The notes under the pieces: model-generated
What the model was told of the DNA's origin: nothing
Databases searched by the model: none
What the model saw: the letters and a program-made list of their open reading frames with translations, nothing else
Shown here: positions 31,703 through 45,059 of the stretch, piece by piece
Layout: each line of letters begins with the position of its first letter
Position numbering within the stretch: the first letter of the stretch is position 1
Made by a program: the position numbers and the translations under genes
Source of the DNA: Ananas comosus
Taxonomy: Eukaryota; Streptophyta; Magnoliopsida; Poales; Bromeliaceae
Direction of reading: 5' to 3'
Assembly (NCBI RefSeq): GCF_001540865.1
Contig: NW_017893384.1
Span: 7,296 to 71,295, forward strand
Length of the DNA stretch: 64,000 nucleotides

Positions 31703-32930
31703 GTAGCTTCTATATATTACTATATATTATACACGAAAAAAAAAAACTTTTTTAAGCACATATTTGAAACAGGGAAAATGAAATGTTCGGATATTGGGAA
31801 TTAATTAAGGGGGAAATGAGATGTTAGGATGCAATTTGTAATATTGTTTATTATTTTTTTTTCAATAAAATATTAACACTATTTAAAAATTGGATATCTA
31901 CATCGATCAGTTACATTTTTTAGATATCTGGAATATTTGACTTTCTAAAATCAGTATCCGTATTCATATCTGATTGGATTCGATATTTTTCATTCGGATG
32001 CGTGATATTTCAGATATATCCTATCCATTTTCTAAAGCACAATTTGTTGAAGTAAAGGAATGAATGTGTAGGGATATATTGGGAGATAAGATGGGAAATG
32101 GCGATATTAGGATGCAAGTATTGTAGTATAATTTATTACTAAAAAATATTAATACTGTTAAAAGTTAATTTGGATATCCTTGATTCTATATCATTTCTAT
32201 TGAATATCCAGATAATTTTTGAACTTTCCAAAATCTATCCGTATTTTATTTGATTAGATCCGGATATTTCAATTCGGATGGGATAATTTTCAGATATATC
32301 GGCCTTTATCCAATTTCACCCCTATAGCTACGGTGTGATATGACTTTTGTTTCTCTATCGTAAGTAAAGACATCAAAATTATTGATATGCGTAATGCTAG
32401 TTGAATGAAGAATTATTAAAGAATGTTTTAGTTAAATCAGATTTATGACACTATATTAGGTATATTGCGTCTGTTTGGGATTTAGGCTAAAGTTAAGATC
32501 AGATTATGACAATAATGATTTATAATTAATAGCTCTACTTGTAATTTGGGGATTTTAAAACTTAAAAACCTCAGTGCATATATGCGCCCTGCCGCTTGTC
32601 TCCTTTAGTGGGTTTTTCTGCGGGGAAACTGCATCAGTGCCCTCCTTAATTTGTATGGACAAGTAGGTAATTAGTGCCAAATAATATAAATCTATTTATT
32701 GATTTAAAAACTATTGTCTTCCTTGATTTTGCCCGCCTTCTCGACAACAACCTCGCACTCGCAGCATATATATATTTTTTCATTCGTTATTAGGTTGCAA
32801 AACACATCTTTTTACGCTGCAACGATCCAATTTTTATGTTTTGATTGTTAATTAGGTTAATTACTTTTATGTGAGGATGGAGGTGAGTAGTGACGAGGGT
32901 CTTGGCTTTATGTTAACGATTTAGCGCAGC
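31703..32930. repeat. AT-rich DNA with two degenerate ~255-bp tandem units
   Basis: Units at about 31775-32022 and 32050-32300 share GGATGCAA, GGATATC, GGATTCGATATTT and CAGATATATC blocks. The rest to 32930 is unrecognised; no gene. Confidence 0.5.
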
Positions 32931-33259
32931 ACTAATGTTGACCGAATTTTCCGACGCTTGACCGTCAAAGATCCTCCTCGAGGAGCCCCCGGGTGAGGAA
33001 ACGGCATGTGGATAGTGACCCTCGAAGTTTGCGCCCTTCGACAGATCAAGCTGATTCTGTGACGAGGCGATTCGGATCGAGCTGAGTTCGAAACCTTTAA
33101 CTGTAGATCGGTTTCGGCTGGCATGAGGCCGAATGTACGAACTGTGCAGGGATCAATGTCGGCAGAAGAGCCGAATGGAAGAAATACACAGTAACTGGTC
33201 GGCTGAAAGAGCCAAATAAATGAAATACACAATGACTGGCCTGCTGAAAGAGCCGAATG

Positions 33260-33297
<38 letters not shown>

Positions 33298-33826
33298 ACA
33301 AAGTGTGTCCGAAAGGCATACAGATTCTGCAAATATGTAGTTTACAACGGAGTGATGCCCGTGGGGCAGACAGACTTCAGGGTTCTACTTAAAAACTACT
33401 CCTAGAAAAGCAGTAAATGCGAAAAATAAAAGATTACATTTAGACTACTCCTAAAAAAGCGATAAAATTGCAAGGAAAATAGGGTGATATTCTCGTTCAG
33501 GGAGAGAAAGACCCTTATTACAGGCTTTGAAGTTACTATTTATAGTGATTTCTTCTCGGCCCACATTATTGGTCGGTTGAAAGTAGTGGGGGGAATGGTT
33601 GTAATCATGATCGTGAAAGTTACGCCCACTCCTCGTGAAAGTTACGCCCACTCCTCATGGATGTTACGCCCACTTCTCATGGAAGTTACGCCTCTCAACC
33701 GTTCCCGCCTAAACGCTCTTGGCTTTCAGGCGCTTTATTGCCTACTTCTGGTGTACCACGTGTCCTTATTTCTTTGGCACATATGTGGGCTAAGTCGGCG
33801 TGTTAATTTCAATTTTGGCATCAACA

Positions 33827-33841
33827 ATACCCCCCCAATAG
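33827..33841 (-). other. polypurine tract of the gag-only element
   Basis: Minus strand CTATTGGGGGGGTAT next to the TG of the 3' LTR. Confidence 0.85.
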
Positions 33842-33941
33842 TCTTTCGAATAAATATTCGGATGACTATTGGTGCCAAATCGACTGCTCAAATGACACAG
33901 CCGAGACCCAAGCTTTAGTTTCGCTGGTCTTGGTCGGCTTA

Positions 33942-34189
33942 AAGAAAACGGCTCTTTATCGTCTCAGCCGTATATACCTCGGCTTCATCAGCCGATTCTT
34001 TACATTTACTTAATTGGTTCGGCTCTTCTTGAACCGAATGTTCTTCTATTAAAGATTTCTCCTTGAAGAAAATGGCTCTCTACCAGCCGCATATACCTCG
34101 GTCTCATCAGCCGATTCTTTACTTTCACTTGATTGGCTCGGCTATTCTTGAACCGACTGTTCTTCTATCAAGGATTTCTCTTTGTCTTT
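33942..34189 (-). repeat. 124-bp tandem duplication at the gag C-terminus
   Basis: AAGAAAA(C/T)GGCTC starts at 33942 and again at 34066. The unit carries ATATACCTCGG and CAGCCGATTCTTTAC in both copies and would encode repeated acidic peptide near the end of gag. Confidence 0.8.
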
Positions 34190-35357
34190 GCTTTGCTTTT
34201 TATATCGGCTCCATTGCAGCCGATTATCCTCACTTTCCTTCCGAAATTGCTCATATTGGGCAACTCGAACATCTAAATCAAATAGGTTAGAAAAATACTT
34301 ATCTTTAAAATGGTCTTTTATCTTAAAATGCAGACCATTTAACGCCATTTTGGTGAACTCTGATTCCAGCATTCTCATAAAGTACCGGGTTTTGGCTATT
34401 TTGAAATGGTTCAAATACTCTTTGACCGTTTCACCTGACATTTGTCGGTATAAAGCCAAGTCGGCGAACGATAATTGTGGCTCCGACCTATAGAATTGCT
34501 CATGAAATTTTCTTTCCAATTCGTCCCAATCTTGGATGGAATTGGCTGATAAACTTGTACACCAAGTAAACGCCGCTTTAGTTAACGACGTATTAAATAA
34601 TCGAAGTTTCAAAAATGAGTCTACATTGGGCCGTGAACCGGGCTACATGCTCGACCGTATTCTCGGTCTCATTGCTCGAGAACTTGTCGAACTTCGGCAT
34701 TTTCCAGTTTGCCGGATATGGATGTTCTGCGTCTATGCTCGCGGGATAAGGGGAACGAAATACAGGCCGCACTGCCGGCCTTGTGCCAACTCCGAAAGTA
34801 TTTCGGATGGCTTCTTCAATTTGTGCGTATATTTCATTATTGTTCCCCTGCAAAGGAATCTGTGCTTGTACTACATTCGGTCCTTGCGGTAGACCGAAAT
34901 TCGGTATAACAGGGTTAACTCCTTGCATATTCAGAGCCTACCCCCCAGCCCTTATGCCCACGTTTTGGGGCTGGTAAGCTGGTAAAGGAGGTAAATTCGA
35001 TGCCATCTCTGACTGCGGGCTGGTGTTGATATTCGCTGGCCTATAAGCAGTCTGGAAAGGTGACATTTGCGGTTGCACCTGTGAGACCGCCGGCATGACA
35101 GGATTTTGTTGCACCGGCACATTTAGGGGCCCTTATTGCCCCCCATAAGGTTGCTCTGTTCGGGTAAATAATTGTCTGATTCGAACAATATTTTCATTAT
35201 AGGCCGTGATGACGGCCAGCACCGCGTCTAGTCGAGCAGTACTTTGATGGATATTTTGATCTAAAGATTGCAGGACTCGGCTCATCTGGCCGAGTGCCTG
35301 AGTTAGACTCGGCTCTTGATAAGCCGACTGTCCACTAGTTTCTTCTTCAAATGGCAA
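34142..35357 (-). pseudogene. gag: gag of the gag-only element, two stops and a frameshift
   Basis: Capsid-type protein. Order on the minus strand: MPFEEETSGQSAYQEPS with a helical segment, stop (35133-35135), Pro/Gln-rich linker, stop (34938-34940), then FGVGTRPAVR..PKFDKFSSNE, a frameshift near 34600, then the retrotransposon-gag core LTKAAFTW..WDELERKFHEQFYR..SGETVKEYLNHFK to 34142. No zinc knuckle. Not related in detail to the Del/Tekay gag at 20578. Non-functional in this copy. Confidence 0.88.
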
Positions 35358-35498
35358 AACTACTTGACATTCGCCAGCATTGTCTGAATCACTAGGTTGA
35401 TCACTCCCAGAATTTCTAGGAACAACTCTATTGCGCTAATTCATGGCATTATCATCAGCCATAATTTCAATAAAAATGTTGAATTTACCTAAAATCGA

Positions 35499-35516
35499 GT
35501 CCCACCGGGCGTGCCA
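35499..35516 (-). other. primer-binding site of the gag-only element
   Basis: TGGCACGCCCGGTGGGAC on the minus strand, five bases inside the 5' LTR. Not the initiator-Met type used by the other elements here; the tRNA was not identified. Confidence 0.75.
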
Positions 35517-35845
35517 AAAATTGTTGGTAGCCGAATTTTTCGACCCTTGACCCGGTCAAAGATCTTCCACGGGAAGCGCGTTGGGGTGAGGAACGGCTGC
35601 GGATAGTGACCCTCGAAGTTTGCGCCCTTCGACAGATCAAGCGATTCGGCTGACGAGGGATCGGATCAGCCGAGTTCGAAAACCTTTACTGTAGAATCGG
35701 TTCGGCTGGATGAGCCGAATGTACGAACTGTGCAGGGATCAATGTCGACAGAAGAGCCGAATGGAAGAAATACATAGTAACTGGTCGGCTGAAAGAGCCG
35801 AATAAATTAAATACACAATGACTGGCCGGTTGAAAGAGCCGAATG

Positions 35846-35887
<42 letters not shown>

Positions 35888-36396
35888 ATAGAGTGTGCCC
35901 GAAAGGGATACAGACTCTGCAGATATATAGTTTACAACGGAGTGATGCCCGTGGGGCAGACAGACTCCAGGGTTCTGCTTAAAAACTACTTCTAGGAAAG
36001 CAGTAAATGCGAAAAAGAAAAGATTACATTTAGACTACTCCTAGAAAAGCGATAAAATTGCAAGGAAAATAGGGTGGTCTTCTCGTTCAAGGGGGAGAAA
36101 GACCCTTATTACAGGCTTTGAAGTTACTATTTATAGTGATGTCTTCTCAACCCACATTATTAGTCGGTTGAAAGTAGTGGGGAGAGTGGTTGTAACCATG
36201 ATCGTGGAAGTTACGCCCACTCCTCATTGAAGTTACGCTCACTTCTCATGGAAGTTACGCCTTTCAACCGTTCCAGCCTAAACGCTCTTGACTTTCAGGC
36301 ATTTTATTGCCGACTCCTGGTGTACCACGTGTCCTTATTTCTTTGGCTCATACGTGAGCTCGGCGCATTAATTTCAATTTTGGCATCAACAACTAA

Positions 36397-37064
36397 TAAT
36401 CCATTGGGATCAAATTACTAGCTAGTCTAAAATGCTTAAGCACGACTATTATTATTCTGGTCCATGATCCCTTATATTTCAATCGGATCCTCTCTTTCAT
36501 TTAAGGTGAGACATTTAGGGTCTCTAGACTCCTGCCAACTTAATTATAATAGTTTAATTCTAGTTCTTTTGCTATTCTTTGATTATGTACTTTGGGAATG
36601 AGACGATATTTTATATGTAAAATTGATCTCCTATGTTTTGAGAATTTAGTATAAGTTGATGGGCAATTGATGAATCGCTATAATTGGTATTAGAGTTGGT
36701 TTACCAGCTAGAAGTATATGATAGGACTGCACATTGTCGAATGATTTTAGTCTATATGTGTGATTATATATGATGACGAGAATTCCACCGAATTATTAGT
36801 GCTGGTAAGCTGGATCGTTACAACTAAATTTGGCAAATGTGAGAGTTGATTGGCATGCTGCACACACCTAGGTTGAGTAATAACAAATTTTTTTAAGCCA
36901 TACTACATTTAAAGTTTCCATCATCTACATAGATTCGACTTATTAGCTAGCTAAGTTTGATTTTGCATTGTAAATGAATTAAAGCAATAACTTACATGTA
37001 TGTTTAGATCAAAAAAGGCATATGTGGATTAGTTGGAGCTTGTGCAGCACAAGCTCATATAGGT

Positions 37065-37120
<56 letters not shown>
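36397..37120. other. AT-rich DNA ending in (TA)n(GA)n, no gene
   Basis: No recognisable termini or domain; 37066-37120 is a TA then GA microsatellite that borders the next MITE. Confidence 0.6.
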
Positions 37121-37122
<2 letters not shown>

Positions 37123-37342
37123 TAGGCTAATATACTATTATTAGCACGAAGTCATTGGTGCTACCAAGTTTTTGGCCATTGGATTAAGAGATGTGCGGTT
37201 AGGATGATGTGGGCCCCCTATGGTTGAGTGGGTGGTTGGTTGAATAGTAGATCTAACGGATGAAAATGATTAAAAGGATAGATCTAACGGCGGAAAACTT
37301 GGTAGCACCAAGTGTTTCGTGCTATTAATAGCATAGTAGCCG

Positions 37343-37346
<4 letters not shown>
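37121..37346. mobile_element. MITE with ~50-bp TIRs
   Basis: Left end CTAGGCTAATATACTATTA with ATTGGTGCTACCAAG; inverse of the right end CCGGCTACTATGCTATTAAT with CTTGGTGCTACCAAG. Same family as 561-787. Flanked by (GA)n and (TA)n. Confidence 0.75.
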
Positions 37347-38000
<654 letters not shown>

Positions 38001-38099
38001 TGTCACGCCCTGGGGTCCCTTTTTAGTTTAAAGCATAGCGGAAAAAGCGTCTGAAATTTTTTTTTGAAAACCTGACCCCAGGGCATGCCAAATCCGCCA

Positions 38100-38149
38100 C
38101 AAATATAGGGAATCCACTGTTCACACGAACAGAGTCTCCCCTGTATTTG
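38100..38149 (-). other. LTR-terminal hairpin H2 (LTR A)
   Basis: 50 bases. Minus-strand outer arms CAAATACAGGG / CCCTATATTTG (one G-U) and inner CTGTTC / GAACAG around GTGT. Confidence 0.7.
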
Positions 38150-38652
38150 TACGGCGTCGCACAAGTACAAGAGTTCAAACATTATACAACCACAACCAGA
38201 TGAATATACAAATGACCAACAGATAAACATTCATACACCATTCACCACAGATTCACATTAATACATTCGATATTTAAATATAAATCCACATCTATTAGTT
38301 AAAATATTTTCAACCACAGGAACAGGTTTTGAAATACTAAGATACAAAATCCATAGAAAACCTTTTGAAAACTGTTCCCTACACAGGAACTTTTATCTTT
38401 TTTTAAAACGCTACCACGAGGGGTAGAAAACCTTTTATTTTACAAAATCCAGAAATCCTTTTATTATATTTATGAAAATCCATATTTTCAAATGTAAATA
38501 AATACTGAACCATACAAGCTAGCTATGCTATATCAACAGAATAGTAAGGGTAGAAACTAAACCGAAATAACCTGGGTCGGAAGCTCTATCGACCGCTACG
38601 TATCTCACGTCTCGTCTCAACCCTCACCGCCCGCGATACCTGAAAAAATAGT

Positions 38653-38695
38653 GGGGGAGGTGAGAACATGTAAACATGTCTCCCCTTCCAGTGGG
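38653..38695 (-). other. LTR hairpin H1 (LTR A)
   Basis: Minus strand CCCACTGGAAGGGGAGACATG..CATGTTCTCACCTCCC, paired over more than 12 bp, then a T-rich run ending CAG. Confidence 0.6.
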
Positions 38696-39657
38696 TATCG
38701 CAAGCCGAAGAAGGCGAGGAGTACTCACCGGATCAGAAAGAGCTATACAACAACACCGGTCAGTGGAAAATATAGTAGGAACAATAATAAACGAAAGAGA
38801 TGTATAAGGTAATGAGCAGATATACTGAATACAGTAGCAATAAACTGAAAGAAAGTAGGAACTAGACTGAATAACGGCTTCCGCTACTATAACTGGAACA
38901 GAAAGTATACATGAATATCTACTATAGTAGCAAGACAATTATAAAGCAAGAACTATAAGTATGCATGCAACGACTGCTACTATAGGCATATGCGTCAACT
39001 GGATGTAAAGACCAAATATACCCAATCTGAAATCTGCTGCTCTGTTGGTACGCACCTGAACCTCAAGCCTGTGCCACTACTACTTACCCTGTACCTGACC
39101 CTTGCAATGAAGCCCCTGGGTCAGAAGCATATACCCTCGCAATAAAGCCCCTGGGCTCACGGCTTGGCAATCCAACCACTTTTCCGGAAAAGAATACCCT
39201 CTTGCGGTGGATCAGACCGCTGTTGTTCGTGAAATGCGTACCTGGAGTGGCGATCAATGTAGTATGCTCAAAGATCTTCCATCGGCAACTAGCCGACAAT
39301 CCAGCCCCTCAGGGCACATCGACCGTATAGGTCATCAGCAACTAGTCGGCTACGTATGTCAAGATAGAACTGTAGCAACTCGACCGAATAGGTCATAGAT
39401 ATCAAAATAGGGGAAACGCCCAACCAAATCACAGATATAGTGAACAGATAAGTCAACTCTACTTCTAAGCATGATATCGACATGGAAATAACTGAGTAGA
39501 GGAATGCAGATATAAATGCAGGTGCAAGGTTCAATATAACTGTAAGGTAGAGTAAACAGTAGGGGTAAAGAAGCGTCACCGAGCTTGCACCACTGTACCG
39601 ACGTCGGATCGAAGTACCCACCTGTACAACTGTCGCACCTGTCTCCTGACTGCAAAA

Positions 39658-42600
39658 GAACGTCAACCGGACCTAAGGAGGGTCCACTGGATTAGTGTCT
39701 AACCCACAACTAAGAAACCCTAAAAGCATACTCCCACAAATAAACCCACGAGAATCGGTTTCCCAAACTGATCACCGTAGTACGCCGGAAATCCCGTAAT
39801 CGCACCGAGACTCTGCCGAGACCTACGGACTATCCCGAAATGTTCCGACTCATGATACGAGTCACCCGCTGCCACAAAACACACCAATTTGGATGTCTTG
39901 GCAGCAAACACAAGTTAACACAACTACACAATTATCGCCGGATAATTGTACGAACTCGAGTTCCTGAAAGTGTCAAATTCGACACCGGAACCCACCGTCG
40001 CTCACTCATCATTTCTGAACTCTCGAAATGATGCAAGTGACCAGCAAACAAGGCTCGGCGACTACACAATAGCTCACGAAGCACCGTCGGAATAATTCCG
40101 AACCGAACCCGCGTTCCGTCGGTGGATTTCGCCGAGAAACGCATAGGCAATCACTTTTCGATTTCCGCAAGGGCTTGGGGCCTTGGACGATCAGTCCAGA
40201 GGTTATCCTCAACCCAAACATGCTGCCAACAGCATCTGCGAAGAACAAAGTTGCATAAAAGCCCTTCCGAATACTCGAAATCGCATTATTTCATGCGATT
40301 TCGGCGCTTTTATGGTCCGTCCACGCAAACCAGAGGTCAATCAGCCGAGCCAAGATTCCCACTGACAGGTTTCGACGTGCCGGAGGCCGTGCTCACCTTT
40401 CGGAGCAATTTCGGCCACTGTAAAGAGCGCGGGAGTGATGCGAAAGTCTGTGAACAGCGCGCACAGCATGAAAAACAAGCTTATCTCGCTAACCAGGGGC
40501 TCGCTGACCCTAATTGAGATGAGCACTGTGATCAGCACTGACTGATGATCACCATGCTCACTTCTGGAGGCAACGGAACAGCCTCGGGTCGCCAGAATAG
40601 TATACACAACCCCAAACAGTGCACAATAATTGCAATACAAGCTTACCGGAGCTAAGCAGGGCTCGGGGTGGCCGGCGGCGGCAGGACGGCGAGCAGGCCG
40701 GCCAGGGGCAGGTGCGGCAGGTCCCAGGTGGCCCGGGCTGGCGGCAGCAGGCGACGAGATGCGGCGGCGACGACGGCCAATGATGCCCTAGGCACCCAAA
40801 CCCGAAGAGAACACGGGTTCGCTGCGGCCGACGGGGAGCTCCGACGGCGCGGGCGATGACGGCGGACGAGTGCGGTCGACCAACCGGGACCCGTGCTCAT
40901 GCCATTCGGCGGCGGAACGCGGCTGCGGCGGTGTTGGACCAAACCGAGCCCGCACGGGTTCACCACGGGCTCCATAAGGTAGCGGCGGCTAATGGCGGCT
41001 GCCGGAGGAATGTCGGGGCGACGGCGGCACGTCGCCGGAGGTCGAGGAAGGTCGCACGCCCGACGGTGGGCGGCGGCGACGTGAGGAGGCGCTGCGGGCT
41101 CAAGCTCGGCCCGCACCAGGTCTGGGCGGGCGCAAAGAGCGGAAGCGGCGGCCGGCGACCTCGGGGGCGGCGGCGATGACACGCGGAGGTTCGCCGGAGA
41201 TTTCGGGGGTCGGCGCGGCCGATCTGGAGTGGCGGCGGCGCGCGGGCCCACAGCCCACCCGGGCTCACTCTGAGCTAATCGCGGGTAGCTACCTATCTCC
41301 CAGGTGGCACCGGTGGCGCGCGTGGACGGGGACGGCCGGCTGCGATGATGCCGGAGAAGGGTCTCGGCCAGAAGGTGGAGTCCCAACGTGGATGGTGACC
41401 CCCCGAGATCAAGGACCAACGAAGGTGGTGGCTAGGTGGAGATGATGGTAGAGGAGAGGCCGATCCAGGTTTCCGGCAGCCGGGGAAGCTCGCCGNGAAC
41501 GTCAACCGGACCTAAGGAGGGTCCACTGGGTTAGTGTCTAACCCACAACTAAGAAACCCTAAAAGCATACTCCCACAAATAAACCCACGAGAATTGGTTT
41601 CCCAAACCGATCGCCGTAGTACGCCGGAAATCCTGTAATCGCACCGAGACTCTGCCGAGACCCACGGACTGTCCCGAAATGTTCCGACTCATGATACGAG
41701 TCACCCGCTGCCACAAAACACACCAATTTGGATGTCTTGGCAGCAAACACAAGTTAACACAACTACACAATTATCGCTGGATAATTGTACGAACTCGGGT
41801 TCCCGAAAGTGTTAAATTCGACACCGGAACCCACCGTCGCTCACTCGTCATTTCTGAACTCTCGAAATGACCCCAGTGACCAACAAACAAGGCTCGGCGA
41901 CTACACAATAGCTCACGAAGCACCGTCGGAATAATTCCGAACCGAACCCGCGTTCCGTCGGCAGATTTTGCCGAGAAACGCATCGAAAATCACTTTTCGA
42001 TTTCCGCAAGGGCTTGGGGCCTTGGACGATCAGTCCAGAGGTTATCCTCAGCCCAAACATACTGCCAACAGCATCCGCGAAGAACAAAGTTGCATAAAAG
42101 CCCTTCCGAATTCCCGAAATCGCATTATTTCATGCGATTTCGGCGCTTTTATGGTCCGTCCACGCAAACCAGAGGTCAATCAGCCGAGCCAAGATACCCA
42201 CTGACAGGTTTCGACGTGCCGGAGGCCGTGCTCACCTTTCGGAGCAATTTCGGCCACTGTAAAGAGCGCAGGAGTGACGCGAAAGTCTGCGAACAGCGCG
42301 CACAGCATGAAAAACAAGCTTATCTCGCTAACCAGGGGCTCGCTGACCCTAATTGAGGTGAGCACTGTGATCAGCACTGATTGATGATCACCGTGCTTAC
42401 TTCCGGAGGCATCGGAACAGCCTTGGGTCGCCAGAACAGTATACACAACCCCAAACAGTGCACAATAATTGCAATACAAGCTTACCGGAGCTAGGCAGGG
42501 CCCGGGGTGGCCGGTGGCGGCAGGACGGCGGGCAGGCTGGCCAGGGGCAGGTGGGCAGGTCCCAGGTGGCCCGGGCTGGCGTCAGCAGGCGACGGGATGC

Positions 42601-43331
42601 GGCGGCGACGACGGCCAATGATGCCCTAGGCACCCAAACCCGAAGAGAACACGGGTTCACTCCGGCCGACGGGGAGCTCCGGCGGCGCGAGCGACGACGG
42701 CGGACGAGTGCGGTCGACCAGCCGGGACCCGTGCTCACGCCGTTCGGCGGTGGAACGCGGCTGCGGCGGTGCTGGACCAAACCGAGCCCGCACGGGTTCA
42801 CCACGGGCTCCAAAGGTAGCGGCGGCCAATGGCGGCGGCCGGAGAAAGGTCGGGGCGATGGCGGCACGTCGCCGGAGGTCGAGGAAGGTCGCACGCCCGA
42901 CGGTGGGCGGCGGCGACACGAGGAGGCGCTGCGGGCTCAAGCTCGGCCCGCACCAGGTCTGGGCGGGCGCAGAGAGCGAAACGACGGCTGGCGACCTCGG
43001 GGGCGGCGGCGATGACGCGCGGAGGTTCGCCGGAGATTCCGGGGGTCGGCGCGGCCGATCTGGATTGGCAGCGGAGCACGGGCCCAGAGCCCACCCGGGC
43101 TCGGTCAGAGCTAATCGCGGGTAGCTACCGATCTCCCAGGCGGCACACGTGGCGCACGTGGACGGCGGCGGCCGGCGGCGATGATGCTGGAGAAGGGTCT
43201 CGGCCAGAGGGTGGAGTCCCGACGTGGATGGTGACCCCCCAAGCTCAAGGACCAACGAAGGTGGTGGCTAGGTGGAGATAATGGTAGAGGAGAGGTCGAT
43301 CTAGGTTTCCGGCGGCCGGGGAAGCTCGCCG
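39658..43331 (-). repeat. 1.84-kb tandem duplication within LTR A
   Basis: Copies 39658-41495 and 41497-43331 both start GAACGTCAACCGGACC and end GAAGCTCGCCG. They differ by scattered substitutions and small indels (a few percent by eye). The only base between them is N (41496). Confidence 0.9.
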
Positions 43332-45022
43332 GCGGCCGGGCTGCGCGCACTGCTAGGGCATGGACCTGCAGATGGCGGCTAGGGCACAGCTGGGAGACAA
43401 GGTCGGCCAGATCTAGGGTTTCGTGCATAGAAACCCTAGATGCACATTGTATACAAAGTGCAATTTTGCACAAAAGTCCACCGAAGCTTGGTATTTCTTA
43501 CCCAGTCCTTCATAGTAGGTAACAATCGCGCTTTTACACCTCCATAATCAATCTCACGCAATTCGGTACCTAAAATATTAAGACTTTTGCGAATTTCCTG
43601 ATTTTCCACTCTCGACCCCTTAGCGAACTTCATGCAATATCCGACAATCCGTTCATCGAATTTCCGAACGGATTGCACCATCGCGTTCAGCACGATGAAG
43701 GCAATGAAACTACGATTTCGTTTCATCCGATTTACTTGCCGATTTGCGACCAAATCCATCCGTTCTCCAACTAATCCACAAATTACACATAGACCTATGT
43801 ATAAACCCTAAAACCTTTAATCCAAATTCAAATTTGAATTCCCTACCACCAGTAGGTACCAGAAACAACTCTCACCTAACCCCAGGTCACAAACATAGAG
43901 CACGAGGAGTCTCCTTATGCAAGAACAACAAAGAGCGAAAACCCTCTTTTCGATAAAATCCCTTTTTCTCGAAAACCGTGCATCAGATCTGAAATCCGTG
44001 GGTGCCAAGCTCAACATCCATTGGTTCCAGAATAGCTGAACCGATCAAAACGAGCTATTGGATCGCTATGAACGGAGTCCAATATGCGCCGAAAGCCAAC
44101 TCTACTCCGTGGCTTCACTGAAAAACCAGGTTACTATTCACTTTAAGTGAAAACTAATAATCGCGTAACTTCTCCATTCTAGCTCATTTTCTCCTGAAAC
44201 TTGACGAGTGCTTATGTAACTAAATTACACACATAAACATCATCAGCAGAGAGTTTATTTGCACTGTAAAAATCTCAGTCCTTACAACAACGTGGGTGCC
44301 AGGCTCAACATATAGTATAAGCACGGATAATAATAAGAGGGCAAGGGTGTAAGGACTGAGACTTTTGCAGTGTAGCTAAACTCTCAGTTGAGGATGTTTT
44401 TGTGTGTAATTTAATTACAATAGCACTCGTCAAGTTTCGGGTGAAAACGAGTTAAAACGGAAATTCTACGCGATTTCCAAGTTTCATTTAAAGTGAATAG
44501 TAACTCGATTTTCCGGAGAAATCACGGTGGGAAGTTGGCTTCTGGCTCGTATCGGACTCCGTTCCTAGCGGTCCAATAGCTCGTTTCGACCGGTTCAGCT
44601 GTTATGGAACTATTGGCGCTGACAGATTTTGAGTTTGATGCCCGGATTTCAAGAAAATCCAAAAATACATGTTTTATATGTATTTTAGCGTTGTTTCCTC
44701 TATTGGCGAGAAAGATTAGATTTTGTCGCGAATCCATGGTCGATCGTGGTGAAACGAAATCGTAGCTTTGTTGTCTCCGTCGTGCTGATCGCACTGGTGC
44801 AATCCGTTCGCAAATCTGACGGACGGATCTGTGGAGATTGCGCGTTGATCGAGAAGAGGTCGGTAATGGCAAAACGTTAACTTCGCAAAAGTTGCGATAT
44901 TTTATGTACCGTTTTGCGTGGGATCGCACGTGGAGGGGTGTCCGCGTGTTTTACACGCGCTATGAAGGACTCGGTAATAAATACTGAGGTTTGGTGGACT
45001 TATTTGCAAAGTTACACCTTAG

Positions 45023-45030
45023 TATTTATA
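45023..45030 (+). promoter_or_regulatory. TATA box of LTR B
   Basis: TATTTATA about 675 bases into the LTR, about 30 bases before the start of the GC-rich leader. Confidence 0.5.
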
Positions 45031-45059
45031 GCTCTTTAGGGTTTGGAGTCTTGTAACCC

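Larger units (their letters stand above)
32936..36391 (-). mobile_element. gag-only (TR-GAG-like) LTR retrotransposon
   Basis: LTRs 32936-33826 and 35522-36391 read TGTTGATGCC...CAACA on the minus strand and each contains a private (TA)n. Perfect TSD ACTAA (32931-32935, 36392-36396). The 1.7-kb interior has a primer-binding site (35516-35499), a gag remnant and a polypurine tract, but no protease, RT or integrase. This is the structure described for TR-GAG elements, which use another element's enzymes. Confidence 0.92.
38001..44286 (-). mobile_element. very long LTR A (6.3 kb with internal duplication)
   Basis: Minus strand TGTAAGGACTGAGA...GGGGCGTGACA-type ends (TGTCACGCCCTGGGG at 38001; TCAGTCCTTACA ending 44286). 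On the minus strand: leader with GC-rich block, GTAAG site, H3 hairpins, H1 (38653-38695), H2 (38100-38149). A 1.84-kb segment is present twice (39658-41495 and 41497-43331), separated by a single N. No coding domain; long GC-rich frames are discussed under rejected items. Flanking bases ACATC/ACAAC match at four of five positions. Confidence 0.82.

Noticed and set aside
34142..34290. Plus-strand ORFs at 34063-34928
   Set aside because: Shadows of the minus-strand gag, whose domain is recognisable.
40652..41419. 255-codon Pro/Arg/Ala-rich ORF
   Set aside because: GC-rich LTR leader; the tandem copy 1.84 kb away changes frame, so no sign of coding constraint.
39720..41770. Repeated small ORF MFAAKTSKLVCFVAAGDSYH in both copies of the 1.84-kb duplication
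   Set aside because: Same DNA repeated; not conserved in LTRs B-D and lacks any domain.
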